Source: an uncultured Sulfitobacter sp. (GTDB lineage: Bacteria; Pseudomonadota; Alphaproteobacteria; Rhodobacterales; Rhodobacteraceae). From it: a DNA stretch of 64,000 bases. Position numbers and translations under genes: made by a program. Where the stretch lies: the NCBI GenBank assembly GCA_947502265.1, contig CANMZB010000001.1, positions 62,001-126,000 on the forward strand. Direction: 5' to 3'. Position 1 is the stretch's first letter. Each line of letters opens with the position of its first letter. This document shows positions 26,252-35,660 of the stretch, piece by piece. The notes under the pieces are model-generated. The model ran no database searches. It had not been told where the DNA came from and saw only the letters and a program-made list of their open reading frames with translations.

Positions 26252-26564
26252 GAAGTTCGGATATTTGCAGTTGTTGAATGGGTAGTGTCGCAGGGATTGC
26301 TGTCTCTGACAGATCCTTGCCGCACATTTAGGCTATTTCAGCCTGCGACTTCACGTTCTAGGCCCTTCAATCTTCTCGGACACTTCAAATTCGACCCCGC
26401 CATGCTTGCCGGTGCCGAATTTGACCTTCTTGGTCCGTTCCATCCGTTCAGCATTTGTAGCTGCTGTGCTACCCAAAGTGTCGCCAGCCAGGGCTAGATT
26501 CGCCGCACATCGATCACGCAGGCGGGCTGGATGCGTCTGGTCATTTAATCAGCACTGCCGGCAC
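26252..26564. other. Intergenic stretch between the hydratase and IS debris
   Basis: No supported gene. A minus-strand open stretch (26351-26520) reads AERMERTKKVKFGTGKHGG and could be the end of an unidentified decayed gene, but it has no start and no family match that I know. Confidence 0.35.
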
Positions 26565-26892
26565 TGAAGTGGTTCTGCTTTTTAGGACAGATTTACGGTT
26601 CAACTAAGATGTAATTTGGCTGATTTCACGTCGCCTCTTGGGTTCGCTCCGCATCGCAGCATGCGTCGTCAGGGGGTCGCTTGTCGAGGGCCGTGTGGGG
26701 CCGCTCGGTGTTTTAGAAGTTGATCCAGTTTTTGATCACCGGTTTGGCTTGGTATCCGTTTTGGAGTTCATGTCAAATAGACCGCCTCCTGTTTGAACGA
26801 CCGTCACAGCCGTTCGATGAAGATGGTGTCCAGATATCTGCCTCGATCATCCATCGATATTTTGACATCAGCCTTTGTAAATGTGGTGATCT
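26565..26892 (-). mobile_element. IS3-family remnant (orfB 3' end and one terminus)
   Basis: Begins with TGAAGTGGTTCTGCT, the same terminus as the IS3 copy at 38232, and stays recognisably parallel to 38232-38567 (for example GCGTCGTCAG, CGCTTGTCGAGGGCCGTG, TTTGGCTTGG). The homology stops at 26892, where IS481 sequence begins. Only the 3' quarter of orfB remains. Confidence 0.75.
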
Positions 26893-27116
26893 AAATGCCG
26901 AATCGAGGGCTGTAGAGCATAGAGGCAATCGTCCAGCGACAGGAGGTATGCCGCCGGAATGCGACGATCATCGCCTTCTTCGCGTCCGCGAGAACGGTTG
27001 AGGGGGGCTCTTTCGGCCCTGTTTTACGATCTTGAACGGTTTCGCGCTTTCGCCACTTGGCAATAGTCTTCGGATTGATCCCGAGTTTCTTGCACAGCCT
27101 CGCGATCGAAGCTCGT

Positions 27117-27158
27117 CCCTCTCGGGCCATTGCTGCGCAATGCCCTGCCGGGCAGTGG
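27117..27158 (+). repeat. Double-hairpin element D (in IS481)
   Basis: CCCTCTC, then GGGC, palindrome CATTGCTGCGCAATG, then palindrome CTGCCGGGCAG and TGGA. It is inserted in the IS481 reading frame between AIQRS and ASIARL with no apparent loss of transposase codons. Very close to element F in the IS427-like copy 1. Confidence 0.7.
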
Positions 27159-27204
27159 ATCGCTGTATTGCCGCTCTGACGTGAAAAATGCGGAGCAATA
27201 ATGG

Positions 27205-27575
27205 GCCATAATCCATTCTCTACGACAATACCAAGATCGCTGTGGCGCGTATTCTGGGTGATCGCACCCGTATTCGGACACGCCGGTTCACGGAGCTACA
27301 ATCGCACTATCTGTTTGATGACAAGTTCGGGCGGCCAGCGCGAGGGAGCGACAAAGACAACGTAGAGGGTATGGTCGGATATACACGTCGCAACTTCATG
27401 ATGCCCGCGCCGCATTATGACAGCTTTGATGATCTGAACGCACGTCTGGAACAGAGGTGTTTGGAACGACAAGGCGATAAGTTGCGTGGTCACAAGATGA
27501 CCATCGGTGAGCGTCTGATGTCGGACTTGGACGCCCTGATGGGGTTGCGGCATCAAACCGCGACAGGTCCAACGT
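27205..27575 (+). mobile_element. IS21-family IstA transposase fragment
   Basis: The plus-strand frame contains LYDNTKIAVARILGD, FTELQSHYLFDDKFGRPARG, KDNVEGMVGYTRRNFMMP and ERLMSDLDALM, the C-terminal half of IstA. Neither IstB nor termini are present. It is lodged in the IS481 remnant, with element B at its right junction. Confidence 0.75.
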
Positions 27576-27576
27576 G

Positions 27577-27608
27577 CCCTCTCATACATGTAAGCATGTG
27601 CTGTCAGG
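27577..27608 (+). repeat. Double-hairpin element B (IS21/IS481 junction)
   Basis: CCCTCTCAT, palindrome ACATGTAAGCATGT, then GCTGTCAGG, a shortened second hairpin. It lies exactly where IS21 homology ends and the IS481 N-terminus begins. Confidence 0.6.
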
Positions 27609-27778
27609 TAAAAATACGTGGTGCTCCCGTGACGAATTTGTCCCATAGTGTTTCCTTCCATTCCTGAGAAAGAAACGCACCATCAAACCATGAGGCCAAA
27701 CAACTAGACCGTGGCAAGATCATCGATTGGAGCGCACGTTGTTTTCCAAACAAACCTACGACTCGCACAAGCGCCTTG

Positions 27779-28972
27779 TCACATTTCCAGAATACGCTTC
27801 GAAATGATGTTTTTCTGAACCTCGTTACTCCCACCATAAATCGACATCGCTCGTTTCCAAAGATAGTTTGTCATTGCCATTTCGGTCTGTTCGGGACCGG
27901 ATGGGGCGCAATCGTAAGTTCCGTTCATTGAAGGACGAACCTGAGCATATTGGCCTGCAATCTCAAGGGCAAGTTCGGAAATTTGCTGCGCAATTTCGGT
28001 TCCTCTGATTTTGAGCAATGAAGAGGCCGGACCTGGAGATTCTCCTGAGTTCACGGCAGACAGAACCCGCAATGCTGTCATCTCTAGCGAGGCAAATTGC
28101 GCCTCAATTGCGATCAAACGAGAAGAGAAAATCGGATCCTCTATTAATGGAGTGGCGCTGTCGATCGGAACCGAAGCCATTTGGCGGACACGTTCAAGCG
28201 CTTGTTTGGTGACACCTAGTGCGGCATTATCAATGCGTTCGTGTTCCAGCAAGAACTTGGCATAGGTCCAACCTTTTCCTTCTTCTCCGATCCGGTTCTC
28301 TTTTGGAACCCTGACATCGTCAAAGAATACGGAATTAAAAGAATGCCGTCCGTCCATGCCTACGATCGGGTCGACCCGCACGCCGGGAGTGCTCATGTCG
28401 ATCAAAAGGAAAGTGATACCCTTTTGCGGCCGGTCCTCGTTCGATGTTCGAACCAAGCAGAACATCCAGTTCGCGTAATGCGCGTAGCTAGTCCAGATTT
28501 TTTGGCCATTGATGATGTAGTGCTCTCCATCGTCCTCGGCGCGGGTGGACAGCGTGGCGAGATCTGATCCGGCGTGAGGCTCTGAATAACCTTGGCACCA
28601 CCAATCGGTGGATTCGCGAATACCGGGAAGGAACCGTGCCTTCTGATCTTCCGTTCCGAACGAGAAGATCACGGGGCCGGCCATTCGCGGTCCGAACGGT
28701 TGGATTAGCGGGCAATCCATTTCACCGCAGATGTTTTCGAAAAGATAGCGTTGTGTCACCGACCAGCCAGGGCCGCCATGCTCTTTTGGCCAGCTGAAGG
28801 CGTGCCAGTTGCAACTGGCCAGAATTTGCTGCCAACGCATGTGATCGTCACGTCCAAGGATCGCACCCCGGCGAACCTTCTCTGCGATATCGGCGGGCAG
28901 GTTCCTGGCTACGAAATCTCGGACCTCGTCCGCGAATATCTGTTCGTCCGTGGTAAGTTCGAGTTTCATCAT
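27779..28972 (-). CDS. Acyl-CoA dehydrogenase
   Basis: A 397-residue FAD-dependent dehydrogenase that introduces the alpha-beta double bond in an acyl-CoA. Visible family elements: WSVTQRYLFENICGEMDCPL, QGYSEPHAGSDLATLSTRAE (FAD/substrate segment), IINGQKIWTSYAHYANWMF, DVRVPKENRIG and the C-terminal YGGSNEVQKNIISKRIL FAD-binding signature. Start ATG 28972 overlaps the stop of the upstream dehydrogenase gene by four bases, so the two may form a heteromeric enzyme, as seen for paired ACADs of side-chain catabolism. It is the last gene of the minus-strand operon starting at 33849. Confidence 0.9.
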   Translation of the reverse strand: MMKLELTTDEQIFADEVRDFVARNLPADIAEKVRRGAILGRDDHMRWQQILASCNWHAFSWPKEHGGPGWSVTQRYLFENICGEMDCPLIQPFGPRMAGPVIFSFGTEDQKARFLPGIRESTDWWCQGYSEPHAGSDLATLSTRAEDDGEHYIINGQKIWTSYAHYANWMFCLVRTSNEDRPQKGITFLLIDMSTPGVRVDPIVGMDGRHSFNSVFFDDVRVPKENRIGEEGKGWTYAKFLLEHERIDNAALGVTKQALERVRQMASVPIDSATPLIEDPIFSSRLIAIEAQFASLEMTALRVLSAVNSGESPGPASSLLKIRGTEIAQQISELALEIAGQYAQVRPSMNGTYDCAPSGPEQTEMAMTNYLWKRAMSIYGGSNEVQKNIISKRILEM

Positions 28973-30108
28973 TTCTTCCCTTGGTCGCGGCTTGCGGCGT
29001 CTATTCTGGTGATGCGGTGCACGTGCCAGTTCGATGTCCCGAAAAGTCCGGAGATTGCTGTTAATCTCTTGAAATAGTGGCCGATCGGCAATTCTTCTGT
29101 CATGCCCATAGCGCCATGAAGCTGCACGGCTTCTTGACCGACAGTTCGGGCCGTGCGGTTGATCTCGATCTTAGCCAGGGACAGCGCGCGGGCGCGGGTG
29201 GCATAGTCTGGGACTGTCACTTGAAGTGCGGCAGATAGGGCGGATGATCGCGCCTCTTCCACCGCAATGGTCAAATCTACCATACGGTGCTGAAGTGCTT
29301 GATTTTCGCTTAGCGGCCGACCAAACTGTTTACGCTCTTTTAGAAATGCGAGCGTCATTTTTGACAGGCTATCCATTGCGCCAAGTGCTTCGCCTGTGGC
29401 AGCTGCGATCCCAAGATCGAAAACCCACTCCAGTGCGGAGCGCGCGTTTTGCTCCGCTCCGAGAAGCGCGTCATCGGGCAGGGCAACCTGTTCCAGGATC
29501 ACGTCTGCGGCGGTTGTGCTGTCGTGCAGGCCCAACGGCCTAATAGTCAGCCCCGCAATACCCGGCTTTATAAGAAAAACGCCAATTTCACCGCTTTCCG
29601 TTCGCGCAGGTATGAGCAACCTGTCTGCGTTGTTCGCGCCGGGTACAAGCGCTTTGTGCCCATCTATGATCCATCCGTCCGCAGAGTGTGTCGCAGTCGT
29701 CGTTATCGCATTGAGGTCGTAACGGTTGCCCGGTTCCGACAATGCCAGGGCAAGTTTCAAATTACCCTCTATCAAAGGCGGGATAACGATTTCTTTCTGC
29801 TGCTCGGTGCCCAAACGTGACACAAGCAGCCCCGCCAATATTGTCGGAAGAACGGGGTCGATGACAAGGCCCCGCCCGATACCTTCCGCGACGATGTTCA
29901 AATCAATTGCAGTGCCATCCAGTCCTCCAAGCGATTCCGGAAAGGGAAGGGCAAACCAGCCAAGCTCTGCGATTTTGCGCCACATATCGTCGTACGGTTC
30001 ATCGTTGGCGATAATGCGGGAGCGGATGTCGAAAGTGTAGTCCTCACGTATGAACCGTTCCACGGTATCACGGAACAGATTCTGTTCGGTTGAAAATTGT
30101 AAATCCAT
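28969..30108 (-). CDS. Acyl-CoA dehydrogenase (partner of the downstream ACAD)
   Basis: A 379-residue ACAD with LPFPESLGGLDGTAIDLNIV, LALSEPGNRYDLNAI, FLKERKQFGRPLSENQALQH and AVQLHGAMGMTEELPIGHYF. The first FAD segment is weaker than in its neighbour and the C-terminal FAD motif is degenerate (ISGLFGTSNWHV), which fits the division of labour in alpha2beta2 ACAD pairs, where each chain supplies part of the site (inference). ATGA overlap with the next gene indicates coupled translation. Confidence 0.88.
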   Translation of the reverse strand: MDLQFSTEQNLFRDTVERFIREDYTFDIRSRIIANDEPYDDMWRKIAELGWFALPFPESLGGLDGTAIDLNIVAEGIGRGLVIDPVLPTILAGLLVSRLGTEQQKEIVIPPLIEGNLKLALALSEPGNRYDLNAITTTATHSADGWIIDGHKALVPGANNADRLLIPARTESGEIGVFLIKPGIAGLTIRPLGLHDSTTAADVILEQVALPDDALLGAEQNARSALEWVFDLGIAAATGEALGAMDSLSKMTLAFLKERKQFGRPLSENQALQHRMVDLTIAVEEARSSALSAALQVTVPDYATRARALSLAKIEINRTARTVGQEAVQLHGAMGMTEELPIGHYFKRLTAISGLFGTSNWHVHRITRIDAASRDQGKK

Positions 30109-30160
30109 CTCAAAGCTACTCCTTACGCTATATGAACGCTGCTTCAGGTGTCCTGGCTAT

Positions 30161-30925
30161 TCAGGGCGCGTATTTTCGGTTGAGCTTGCGCATACCGCCA
30201 ATCCATCGATCATAGTCAGCAGTCTTTCGGCGCATGTATTCCAGCACTTCCTTATGTGGCAGGACCAGAAATGTCTCAGCCTCGATTGCGCTTAGACAGG
30301 CGTCGGCTACTGGACCGGGTTCCATCATGCCGTCAACTGAGGCGACGCCGCCTTCCTTCCCTTTCGTCATGTTAGTTCGCACGGCTTGCGGGCAGAGCAC
30401 CGATACCTTTATACCGTCGTCACCATAGGTGAGCGCCAACCATTCGGCGAAGCCTATGGCGGCGTGTTTCGTCACCGCGTAAGGGGCCGACCCCACTTGG
30501 CTGAGCAGCCCGGCAGCTGAGGCTGTATTCAGGAAATAGCCGCCGCCTCGCGCGATCATGCGCGGGATCATGTGGCGCGCCGCCCAAACGTGAGCCATCA
30601 CGTTTATGTCCCACATTTGTTGCCATTTTTCGTCGGGAACTTCCGGCCCACCTCGGGTTGAAATGCCAGCGTTGCAGCAAAATAGGTCAATCGGCCCGAT
30701 CTGGGTTTCGACGTCTTGGATCAAGGTACTGATGTCATTTTCTGACGCGACATCAACTCGACGGCCCGTGCCGCCGACTGCTGTAGCGGTTGCCTTGGCG
30801 CCGTTCTCATCCAAGTCAACACAAACAATATGCTTAGCCCCCGCCTCGTTAAACCGCAAAGCCAAGGCGCGCCCGATACCCCCGGCAGCGCCTGTCACAA
30901 CGATGGTTTTATCTTTTAGGTTCAT
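30161..30925 (-). CDS. Short-chain dehydrogenase/reductase (SDR)
   Basis: A classical SDR of 254 aa: cofactor loop TGAAGGIGRA, Asp in VCVDLDENGA favouring NAD(H), NAGIS, and the active-site segment FLNTASAAGLLSQ with YAVTKHA (Tyr and Lys). It would oxidise a hydroxyacyl-CoA or reduce a ketoacyl-CoA. It lies between an ACAD and a second SDR in the operon. Confidence 0.9.
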   Translation of the reverse strand: MNLKDKTIVVTGAAGGIGRALALRFNEAGAKHIVCVDLDENGAKATATAVGGTGRRVDVASENDISTLIQDVETQIGPIDLFCCNAGISTRGGPEVPDEKWQQMWDINVMAHVWAARHMIPRMIARGGGYFLNTASAAGLLSQVGSAPYAVTKHAAIGFAEWLALTYGDDGIKVSVLCPQAVRTNMTKGKEGGVASVDGMMEPGPVADACLSAIEAETFLVLPHKEVLEYMRRKTADYDRWIGGMRKLNRKYAP

Positions 30926-30949
30926 CGTATTTCCTCCCTTTTCTGCCTG

Positions 30950-31723
30950 TTAGGTCCACATATTGGTTCCGCCGCAAACGGTCAGAGCTTGGCCTGTCAT
31001 GTAGCTGCTTTCATCTGATGCGAGAAATGCAGCAATTCCGCCAAAATCGTCCGGAGAACCGAGGCGGCGCAGCGGGATCTGGGAATTGGCCCGTGCTTCG
31101 GCTTCGGGATTGTCCCAGAGCGCCTTGGCAAAGTCAGTCCGGATGAGACCGGGACAAATTGCATTCGCACGAATACCTTGTGGACCGTATTCCAGCGCCA
31201 GATTTCGTACGAGGCCGATCAACGCCAGTTTCGAAGTGCCGTAAAGGCCAAGCGTAGCAGATGGTTTGAAGCCGCCGACCGACGAAGTGAATATCATCGA
31301 TCCAGCTCCCTTGGCGATCATGTCCGGCACCACCAGCCGCGCCAGCCAGAGGTTGGCCTGCACATTCACCTGCATAGTCTTCTCATACGCTGAGTCGGGA
31401 ATTTCAGAGATCGGGCCGTAGTGGATGTTCACTCCGGCATTTCCGATGACAATGTCGATAGGTCCGACGCTCTCCCTGGTTTTGCTGACCAGCGCCTCCA
31501 GTTCATCGTGCCGGCCCGCATTGGCGGCGATGGCATAGGCGCGTTTGGCGCCGCATGCTTCGTTGATTTCGGCCGCAGTTGCGTCAAGCTGGTCCTGCTT
31601 GCGCGACGAAATGACAACTGTTGCGCCTTGGGTGGCGAGGGCCAAAGCCATCGCCTTTCCCATGCCTTTGGATGCGCCAGTCAAAACGGCAACCTTGTTG
31701 CTCAGGTCAAATAAGTTTTTCAT
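30950..31723 (-). CDS. Short-chain dehydrogenase/reductase (SDR)
   Basis: A 257-residue classical SDR: TGASKGMGKAMALALA, SSRKQDQLDA, IGNAGVN, active-site SSVGGFKPSATLGLYGTSK. The Arg-Lys after SS suggests NADP(H) preference. The C-terminus (SSYMTGQALTVCGGTNMWT) is that of FabG-like SDRs. It ends 3 bp after the ACAD10/11-like gene stops in the same operon, so a role on 4- or 3-oxoacyl-CoA intermediates is likely. Confidence 0.9.
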   Translation of the reverse strand: MKNLFDLSNKVAVLTGASKGMGKAMALALATQGATVVISSRKQDQLDATAAEINEACGAKRAYAIAANAGRHDELEALVSKTRESVGPIDIVIGNAGVNIHYGPISEIPDSAYEKTMQVNVQANLWLARLVVPDMIAKGAGSMIFTSSVGGFKPSATLGLYGTSKLALIGLVRNLALEYGPQGIRANAICPGLIRTDFAKALWDNPEAEARANSQIPLRRLGSPDDFGGIAAFLASDESSYMTGQALTVCGGTNMWT

Positions 31724-31726
31724 GAC

Positions 31727-33034
31727 TTACGATCCTTCAAAAATGAGGCCGCCACCAGTCTGTGCCTGTGCTCTGGCCTGGCGTTCGTTAGAACTTTCGA
31801 AAGCTTGCCGCTCGGCGCGGGCAATCACGTGGTGATGCACCTCGTCCGGGCCGTCGGCAAACCGCAGAGTGCGCTGCTTGATGTACATCGCGGACAGCGG
31901 AGACCACTGGCTGATACCCGTGGCACCATGCACCTGCATCGCGTCGTCGATGATCTTGCAGCATTTTTCAGGCACCATTGCCTTGGCCTTAGAGACCCAG
32001 ATGCGTGCCTCTTTGTTGCCCAGAACATCCATTGCCTTGGCAGCCTTGAGCACCATCAGCCGCATCGCGTCGATCTCGATCTGGCTACGCGAAATCGTCT
32101 CCATGTTTTTGCCAAGATCGATGATCTTCTTGCCGAATGCCTCGCGCGTCAGGCCCCGGTGAATCATGAGATCCAGCGCCTTCTCAGCCGCACCGATCGA
32201 GCGCATGCAGTGGTGAATACGACCTGGCCCAAGCCGTACCTGGCTGATTTCGAAGCCACGGCCTTCACCCCACAGGATATTTTCCTCAGGCACACGCACG
32301 TCCTTGAACCGGATTTGCATATGACCGTGCGGCGCGTCATCATGGCCGAATACGTTCATCGGACCGACGATTTCAACGCCGGGCGTGTCCATTGGCACTA
32401 GGATTTGGGATTGCTGGCGAAATGCTTCAGCGTCGGGAGATGTTTTAACCATGACGATCATGATCTTACAACGCGGATCGCCGGCGCCTGAGATGTAATA
32501 TTTTTCGCCGTTAATGATCCATTCACCATTCTCAAGAACCGCGCGGGTGCCGATGTTCTTGGCATCGGAAGATGCCACGTCAGGTTCGGTCATAGCATAG
32601 GCCGAACGAATTTTGCCCTCCAGCAAGGGTTTTAGCCACGCTTCTTTTTGTGCGGGCGTACCGACGCGTTCCAGTACTTCCATGTTGCCTGTATCGGGCG
32701 CGGCGCAATTCATTGATTGCGGTGCTAGGGCGTTTTTCCCCAACTCGACGGCGATATAGGCGTAGTCAAGATTCGACAGCCCTTCGCCGGTCTCCGCATC
32801 TGGCAAGAAGAAATTCCACAGTCCGGATGCCTTTGCCTTGTCCTTGAGCTCCTCGATAATGTCGAGCTGTCCAGGGGCGTATTCGAAAGGTGAAGGTTTA
32901 TTGGCATCGAGCGCCTCATATTTCGCAAGCGCCGGATCACAGTTCTCTGTGATATGTGCGACCACTTTGTCCAGAAGCACTCGCGCCTTGTCGGACATCA
33001 TGAGGTTGTGTAGTTCATCATTTGGATTGGCCAT
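31727..33034 (-). CDS. Acyl-CoA dehydrogenase of ACAD10/11 type
   Basis: A 435-residue ACAD with the pattern of the ACAD10/ACAD11/LvaC group: APDTGNMEVLERVG, AYAMTEPDVASSDAKNIGT, ISGAGDPRCKIMIVM, QQSQILVPMDTPGVEIVG, VFGHDDAPHGHMQIRFKDV, GEGRGFEISQVRLGPGRIHHC and VHGATGISQWSPL. Members work after an APH-like kinase to remove phosphate from 4-phosphoacyl-CoA, giving an enoyl-CoA. An APH-like kinase gene is present at 35661-36767, which supports this role. It is the second gene of the minus-strand operon. Confidence 0.88.
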   Translation of the reverse strand: MANPNDELHNLMMSDKARVLLDKVVAHITENCDPALAKYEALDANKPSPFEYAPGQLDIIEELKDKAKASGLWNFFLPDAETGEGLSNLDYAYIAVELGKNALAPQSMNCAAPDTGNMEVLERVGTPAQKEAWLKPLLEGKIRSAYAMTEPDVASSDAKNIGTRAVLENGEWIINGEKYYISGAGDPRCKIMIVMVKTSPDAEAFRQQSQILVPMDTPGVEIVGPMNVFGHDDAPHGHMQIRFKDVRVPEENILWGEGRGFEISQVRLGPGRIHHCMRSIGAAEKALDLMIHRGLTREAFGKKIIDLGKNMETISRSQIEIDAMRLMVLKAAKAMDVLGNKEARIWVSKAKAMVPEKCCKIIDDAMQVHGATGISQWSPLSAMYIKQRTLRFADGPDEVHHHVIARAERQAFESSNERQARAQAQTGGGLIFEGS

Positions 33035-33075
33035 ATTTTCATATCCCCTAAGTTATGAGTATTGGTTTGACTGTT

Positions 33076-33849
33076 TCAGTCGACTAGATTGAATCTCGTG
33101 CCGCAGACCAGAACCTGCGTATCTGACACCCGAGCGCCGCGTTGGTCCGCAGCGGCCAGAATTTTTTTAGGATTGACCGCGCGAACATCGACTGCACCAA
33201 GTCCCGGACCGCGCCCGTCAGTTGCCTCGACGAAGCGTAGATCAGCATTCGCCAGAGCAATATGTAAAACGCCGTCGCGGTCTTGGACTGGCAGACCGGA
33301 CACTGCGGACCAGTGCGCAGCGAGCGCTACCGGATCGGCAGACTGAAGTTCCACCGCCGTGATCCCGGACACACGATCGGCATTCACAGAGTTCTGCCAA
33401 TCTGTACCACCGGCTGGGTTCCAATGGCCCTCAACATCCCCGACATCGTCCCATTCGACTTCAAAGAAGGCCGCGCGCATGTCACGTGGGTGCAATTGCA
33501 TTAAATGCCAGTTACCTCGGTCGCTGTCATACGCGACCCGAACATCGTTCTTTGAAGCATTTTCACGCACTGTTTCCTGTTCGGCTTTGTCGCGAACCTG
33601 TGTGATAACCATATAGCCACCATCTCCGCCGCGCCGGTCCAGATACCGCTCAACAGCTGTCCCATCCTGAATTGGTGAAACAACTTCGATGAATTGAGTG
33701 CCGAACGCCATCAGAATGTTTTCCAACCCGAATTTGCCCACCCCTGGATCAACGTGGCCGACAGGGGTGCCAAACACACTTTCCAAATCTGATGTCACGG
33801 CTTTGATGTCTTTGGCTACAAGACAGATCTGTCGCAGGTAAATTTCCAT
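33076..33849 (-). CDS. Glyoxalase-like (VOC superfamily) protein
   Basis: A 257-residue protein with two VOC-like modules: IYLRQICLVAKDIKAVTSDL with GLENILMAFGTQFIEVVSP (1-125), and ITAVELQSADPVALAAHWSA with LHIALANADLRFVEA (150-235). Glyoxalase-like members include epimerases, dioxygenases and non-enzymatic binders, and the metal ligands are not obvious. AGGAG precedes ATG 33849. First gene of the catabolic operon, so perhaps an epimerase or isomerase of an acyl-CoA intermediate, like methylmalonyl-CoA epimerase, although the sequence is longer and divergent. Confidence 0.75.
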   Translation of the reverse strand: MEIYLRQICLVAKDIKAVTSDLESVFGTPVGHVDPGVGKFGLENILMAFGTQFIEVVSPIQDGTAVERYLDRRGGDGGYMVITQVRDKAEQETVRENASKNDVRVAYDSDRGNWHLMQLHPRDMRAAFFEVEWDDVGDVEGHWNPAGGTDWQNSVNADRVSGITAVELQSADPVALAAHWSAVSGLPVQDRDGVLHIALANADLRFVEATDGRGPGLGAVDVRAVNPKKILAAADQRGARVSDTQVLVCGTRFNLVD

Positions 33850-33858
33850 TTTTTGCTC

Positions 33859-34332
33859 CTAAATCTTAGTTGTTGTCGCTATCGAAAGTCCGCTGGGTGG
33901 ACTAGCCAGAATACTTTTTTCGAGTAAGGCTGTTCTGGCAGCATTCCGGGATATCTCATTCATCGCACTTCGCTCAACAGGCGTGTCGCAGAACCAAATC
34001 TGCTCCGGCTGTTTGAAATGTCCGGACATTATTTCTAGCGGTCTATGTGAGGCTGGAAAGGTATACGCCTCCATACTATCGGAATGATTGCACAAATTTC
34101 TTCGACCTAGGGACTTGAGGCATTCTCGCCACCCCAAATAATGACGCGCTTTTCCCTGTCTATGTAGTTTTAGAATCCGTTTCCGCTTGATCCTTGTCAG
34201 GTTACAGGGCTGAATCCATTTTCCGCCCATCGCTTTTGCGATGGCTTCGGGTGCATTGAAGTAATCCCCAATACTCGAAGGGCTATCCCGGAATGCATGC
34301 TCGAACTTCTCCAGTGGCCACCACACGTTCAT
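33859..34332 (-). CDS. Doubtful hypothetical ORF upstream of the glyoxalase-like gene
   Basis: A 157-codon frame ending 9 bp before the next gene. The beginning (KFEHAFRDSPSSIGDYFNA, PEAIAKAMGGKWIQP) looks protein-like, while the rest is rich in Arg, Cys and Trp in an irregular way and no family is recognised. It may be a decayed gene fragment or the 5' leader of the operon. Operator sites 3 and 4 lie upstream. Confidence 0.25.
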   Translation of the reverse strand: MNVWWPLEKFEHAFRDSPSSIGDYFNAPEAIAKAMGGKWIQPCNLTRIKRKRILKLHRQGKARHYLGWRECLKSLGRRNLCNHSDSMEAYTFPASHRPLEIMSGHFKQPEQIWFCDTPVERSAMNEISRNAARTALLEKSILASPPSGLSIATTTKI

Positions 34333-34512
34333 GCGCGCAACCTCAGTTCCTGTCGCATGGCGTCAAATGAACGTGCGCCGTCGCGGACAAAGCCTATAAC
34401 TGCTACAGTCATTTTCACTCTACAGCCCAACGGCCACAATTCAATTTCTGGTTCGACATTATTTCTAGCCCCCCCTTCTGTTGCGTTGCAATCACGGCAT
34501 CAAAACCGACGC

Positions 34513-34526
34513 CTGACAAGCGTCAG
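34513..34526. promoter_or_regulatory. Operator site 3
   Basis: CTGACAAGCGTCAG, palindromic CTGAC-N4-GTCAG, in the divergent region between the minus-strand operon and the hydratase-kinase operon. Confidence 0.65.
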
Positions 34527-34646
34527 TTATTCATAGCCATTATAATTGGCTTACGTCAAGACCTTGATCACCTCCTGTTGTGCGAAGGGTAAATTAGTGA
34601 GCATTCGGTGATTGACGCCGAGGCGCTTGTAGATCTAATATCTACC

Positions 34647-34660
34647 CTGACGAATGTCAG
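34647..34660. promoter_or_regulatory. Operator site 4
   Basis: CTGACGAATGTCAG, 94 bp before the hydratase start. With site 3 it could serve the two divergent operons separately. Confidence 0.7.
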
Positions 34661-34753
34661 TATTTATAGTGATGTGTCGTTTATTGGAGCGTTTGTGGAG
34701 AAAAGCCGTTTTAAAATCGGCCTTGAAGCGCATCACACGAAGGAGGAAAACCG

Positions 34754-35593
34754 TTGAACTACGAACAAATTCGCGTTTCGATTGATCAGAGCGTCGCTAC
34801 GGTGACGCTGAACAGGCCAGATAAACTCAATGCTTGGACGCCGCAAATGGCAAATGAACTCCGCCGGGCGATTGGTGAGGTCGGATGTGATCCCGAGTGC
34901 CGTGTGATCGTGATTACTGGTGAAGGCAGAGGCTTTTGCGCCGGCGCCGATATGAGTGGGCTGCAAGGAGCCGCGGACGCTGGTGTCGCAAGCAAGCGAC
35001 CTGCGTCTTATTCAGATGACGTCAGTTTTTCTTCTGCACCGGGGCCTGATCTCCAAGCTAATTACCCCGGCCGTTTCGGCTATATGTTCAACTGTCCCAA
35101 GCCGATTATCGCAGCCATCAATGGACCCTGCGCGGGGATTGGTCTAATTTTGGCACTTTATTCTGATCTGCGTTTTGCGGCCGAAGATGCAAAGTTCACA
35201 ACGGCCTTTGCTGCGCGCGGCTTGATTGCAGAGCACGGAGTCGCTTGGTTGCTGCCACGTTTGGTCGGCGAAGCACACGCACTTGATATCCTGCTGTCTG
35301 CCCGCAAGTTCACAGGCAGCGAAGCCGAACAGATTGGCCTTTTAAACAAGGCTCTTCCGTCCGACGATCTAATGGCTCATGTCGGAAAAATCGCGCGAAA
35401 CTTGGCCGTCAATGCTTCTCCGCGTTCAATGGCGGTCATGAAGCGGCAAATACGTATTGCCTATCACCAGTCCTTCGCCGAATCACTTGAGATGGCAGAC
35501 GCCGAAATGGACAAGAGCTTTGGTGCGCCGGACTTCAAAGAGGGCGTGCAGAGTTTCGTTGACCGGCGCCCACCGCAATTTCAAGACATTTAA
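34754..35593 (+). CDS. Enoyl-CoA hydratase (crotonase family)
   Basis: A 279-residue crotonase: VTLNRPDKLNAWTPQMANEL, GRGFCAGADMSGLQG (oxyanion hole), INGPCAGIGLILALYSDLR and GLIAEHGVAWLLPRLVG with a catalytic Glu in AEHG, as in active hydratases. Start: TTG 34754 has AGGAGG seven bases upstream; no ATG fits. A 67-bp gap leads to the kinase gene. It should hydrate the enoyl-CoA produced by the ACAD enzymes. Confidence 0.9.
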   Translation: MNYEQIRVSIDQSVATVTLNRPDKLNAWTPQMANELRRAIGEVGCDPECRVIVITGEGRGFCAGADMSGLQGAADAGVASKRPASYSDDVSFSSAPGPDLQANYPGRFGYMFNCPKPIIAAINGPCAGIGLILALYSDLRFAAEDAKFTTAFAARGLIAEHGVAWLLPRLVGEAHALDILLSARKFTGSEAEQIGLLNKALPSDDLMAHVGKIARNLAVNASPRSMAVMKRQIRIAYHQSFAESLEMADAEMDKSFGAPDFKEGVQSFVDRRPPQFQDI

Positions 35594-35660
35594 AATACCT
35601 ATTGTACGGTCGCTACGACGGTGGCTCGCTACTTTCAAGGATCCCGAAAAGGACATTAAT

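Larger units (their letters stand above)
26893..27650 (-). mobile_element. IS481-family transposase N-terminal remnant, split by an IS21 fragment
   Basis: On the minus strand MGQIRHGSTTY at about 27645 is the IS481 start. The next recognisable part, VRAAIQRS at about 27170, is followed by element D and then ASIARLCKKLGINPKTIAKW, TGPKEPPSTVLADA and FRRHT. A frameshift near 26945 spoils the LLPLDDCLYALQPS motif. Between the first two parts lies an IS21 fragment. The C-terminal half of the transposase is missing. Confidence 0.7.

Noticed and set aside
35457..35660. Extended N-terminus of the kinase gene
   Set aside because: It would overlap the enoyl-CoA hydratase gene in another frame; ATG 35661 with AAAAGGA gives the family-typical N-terminus.
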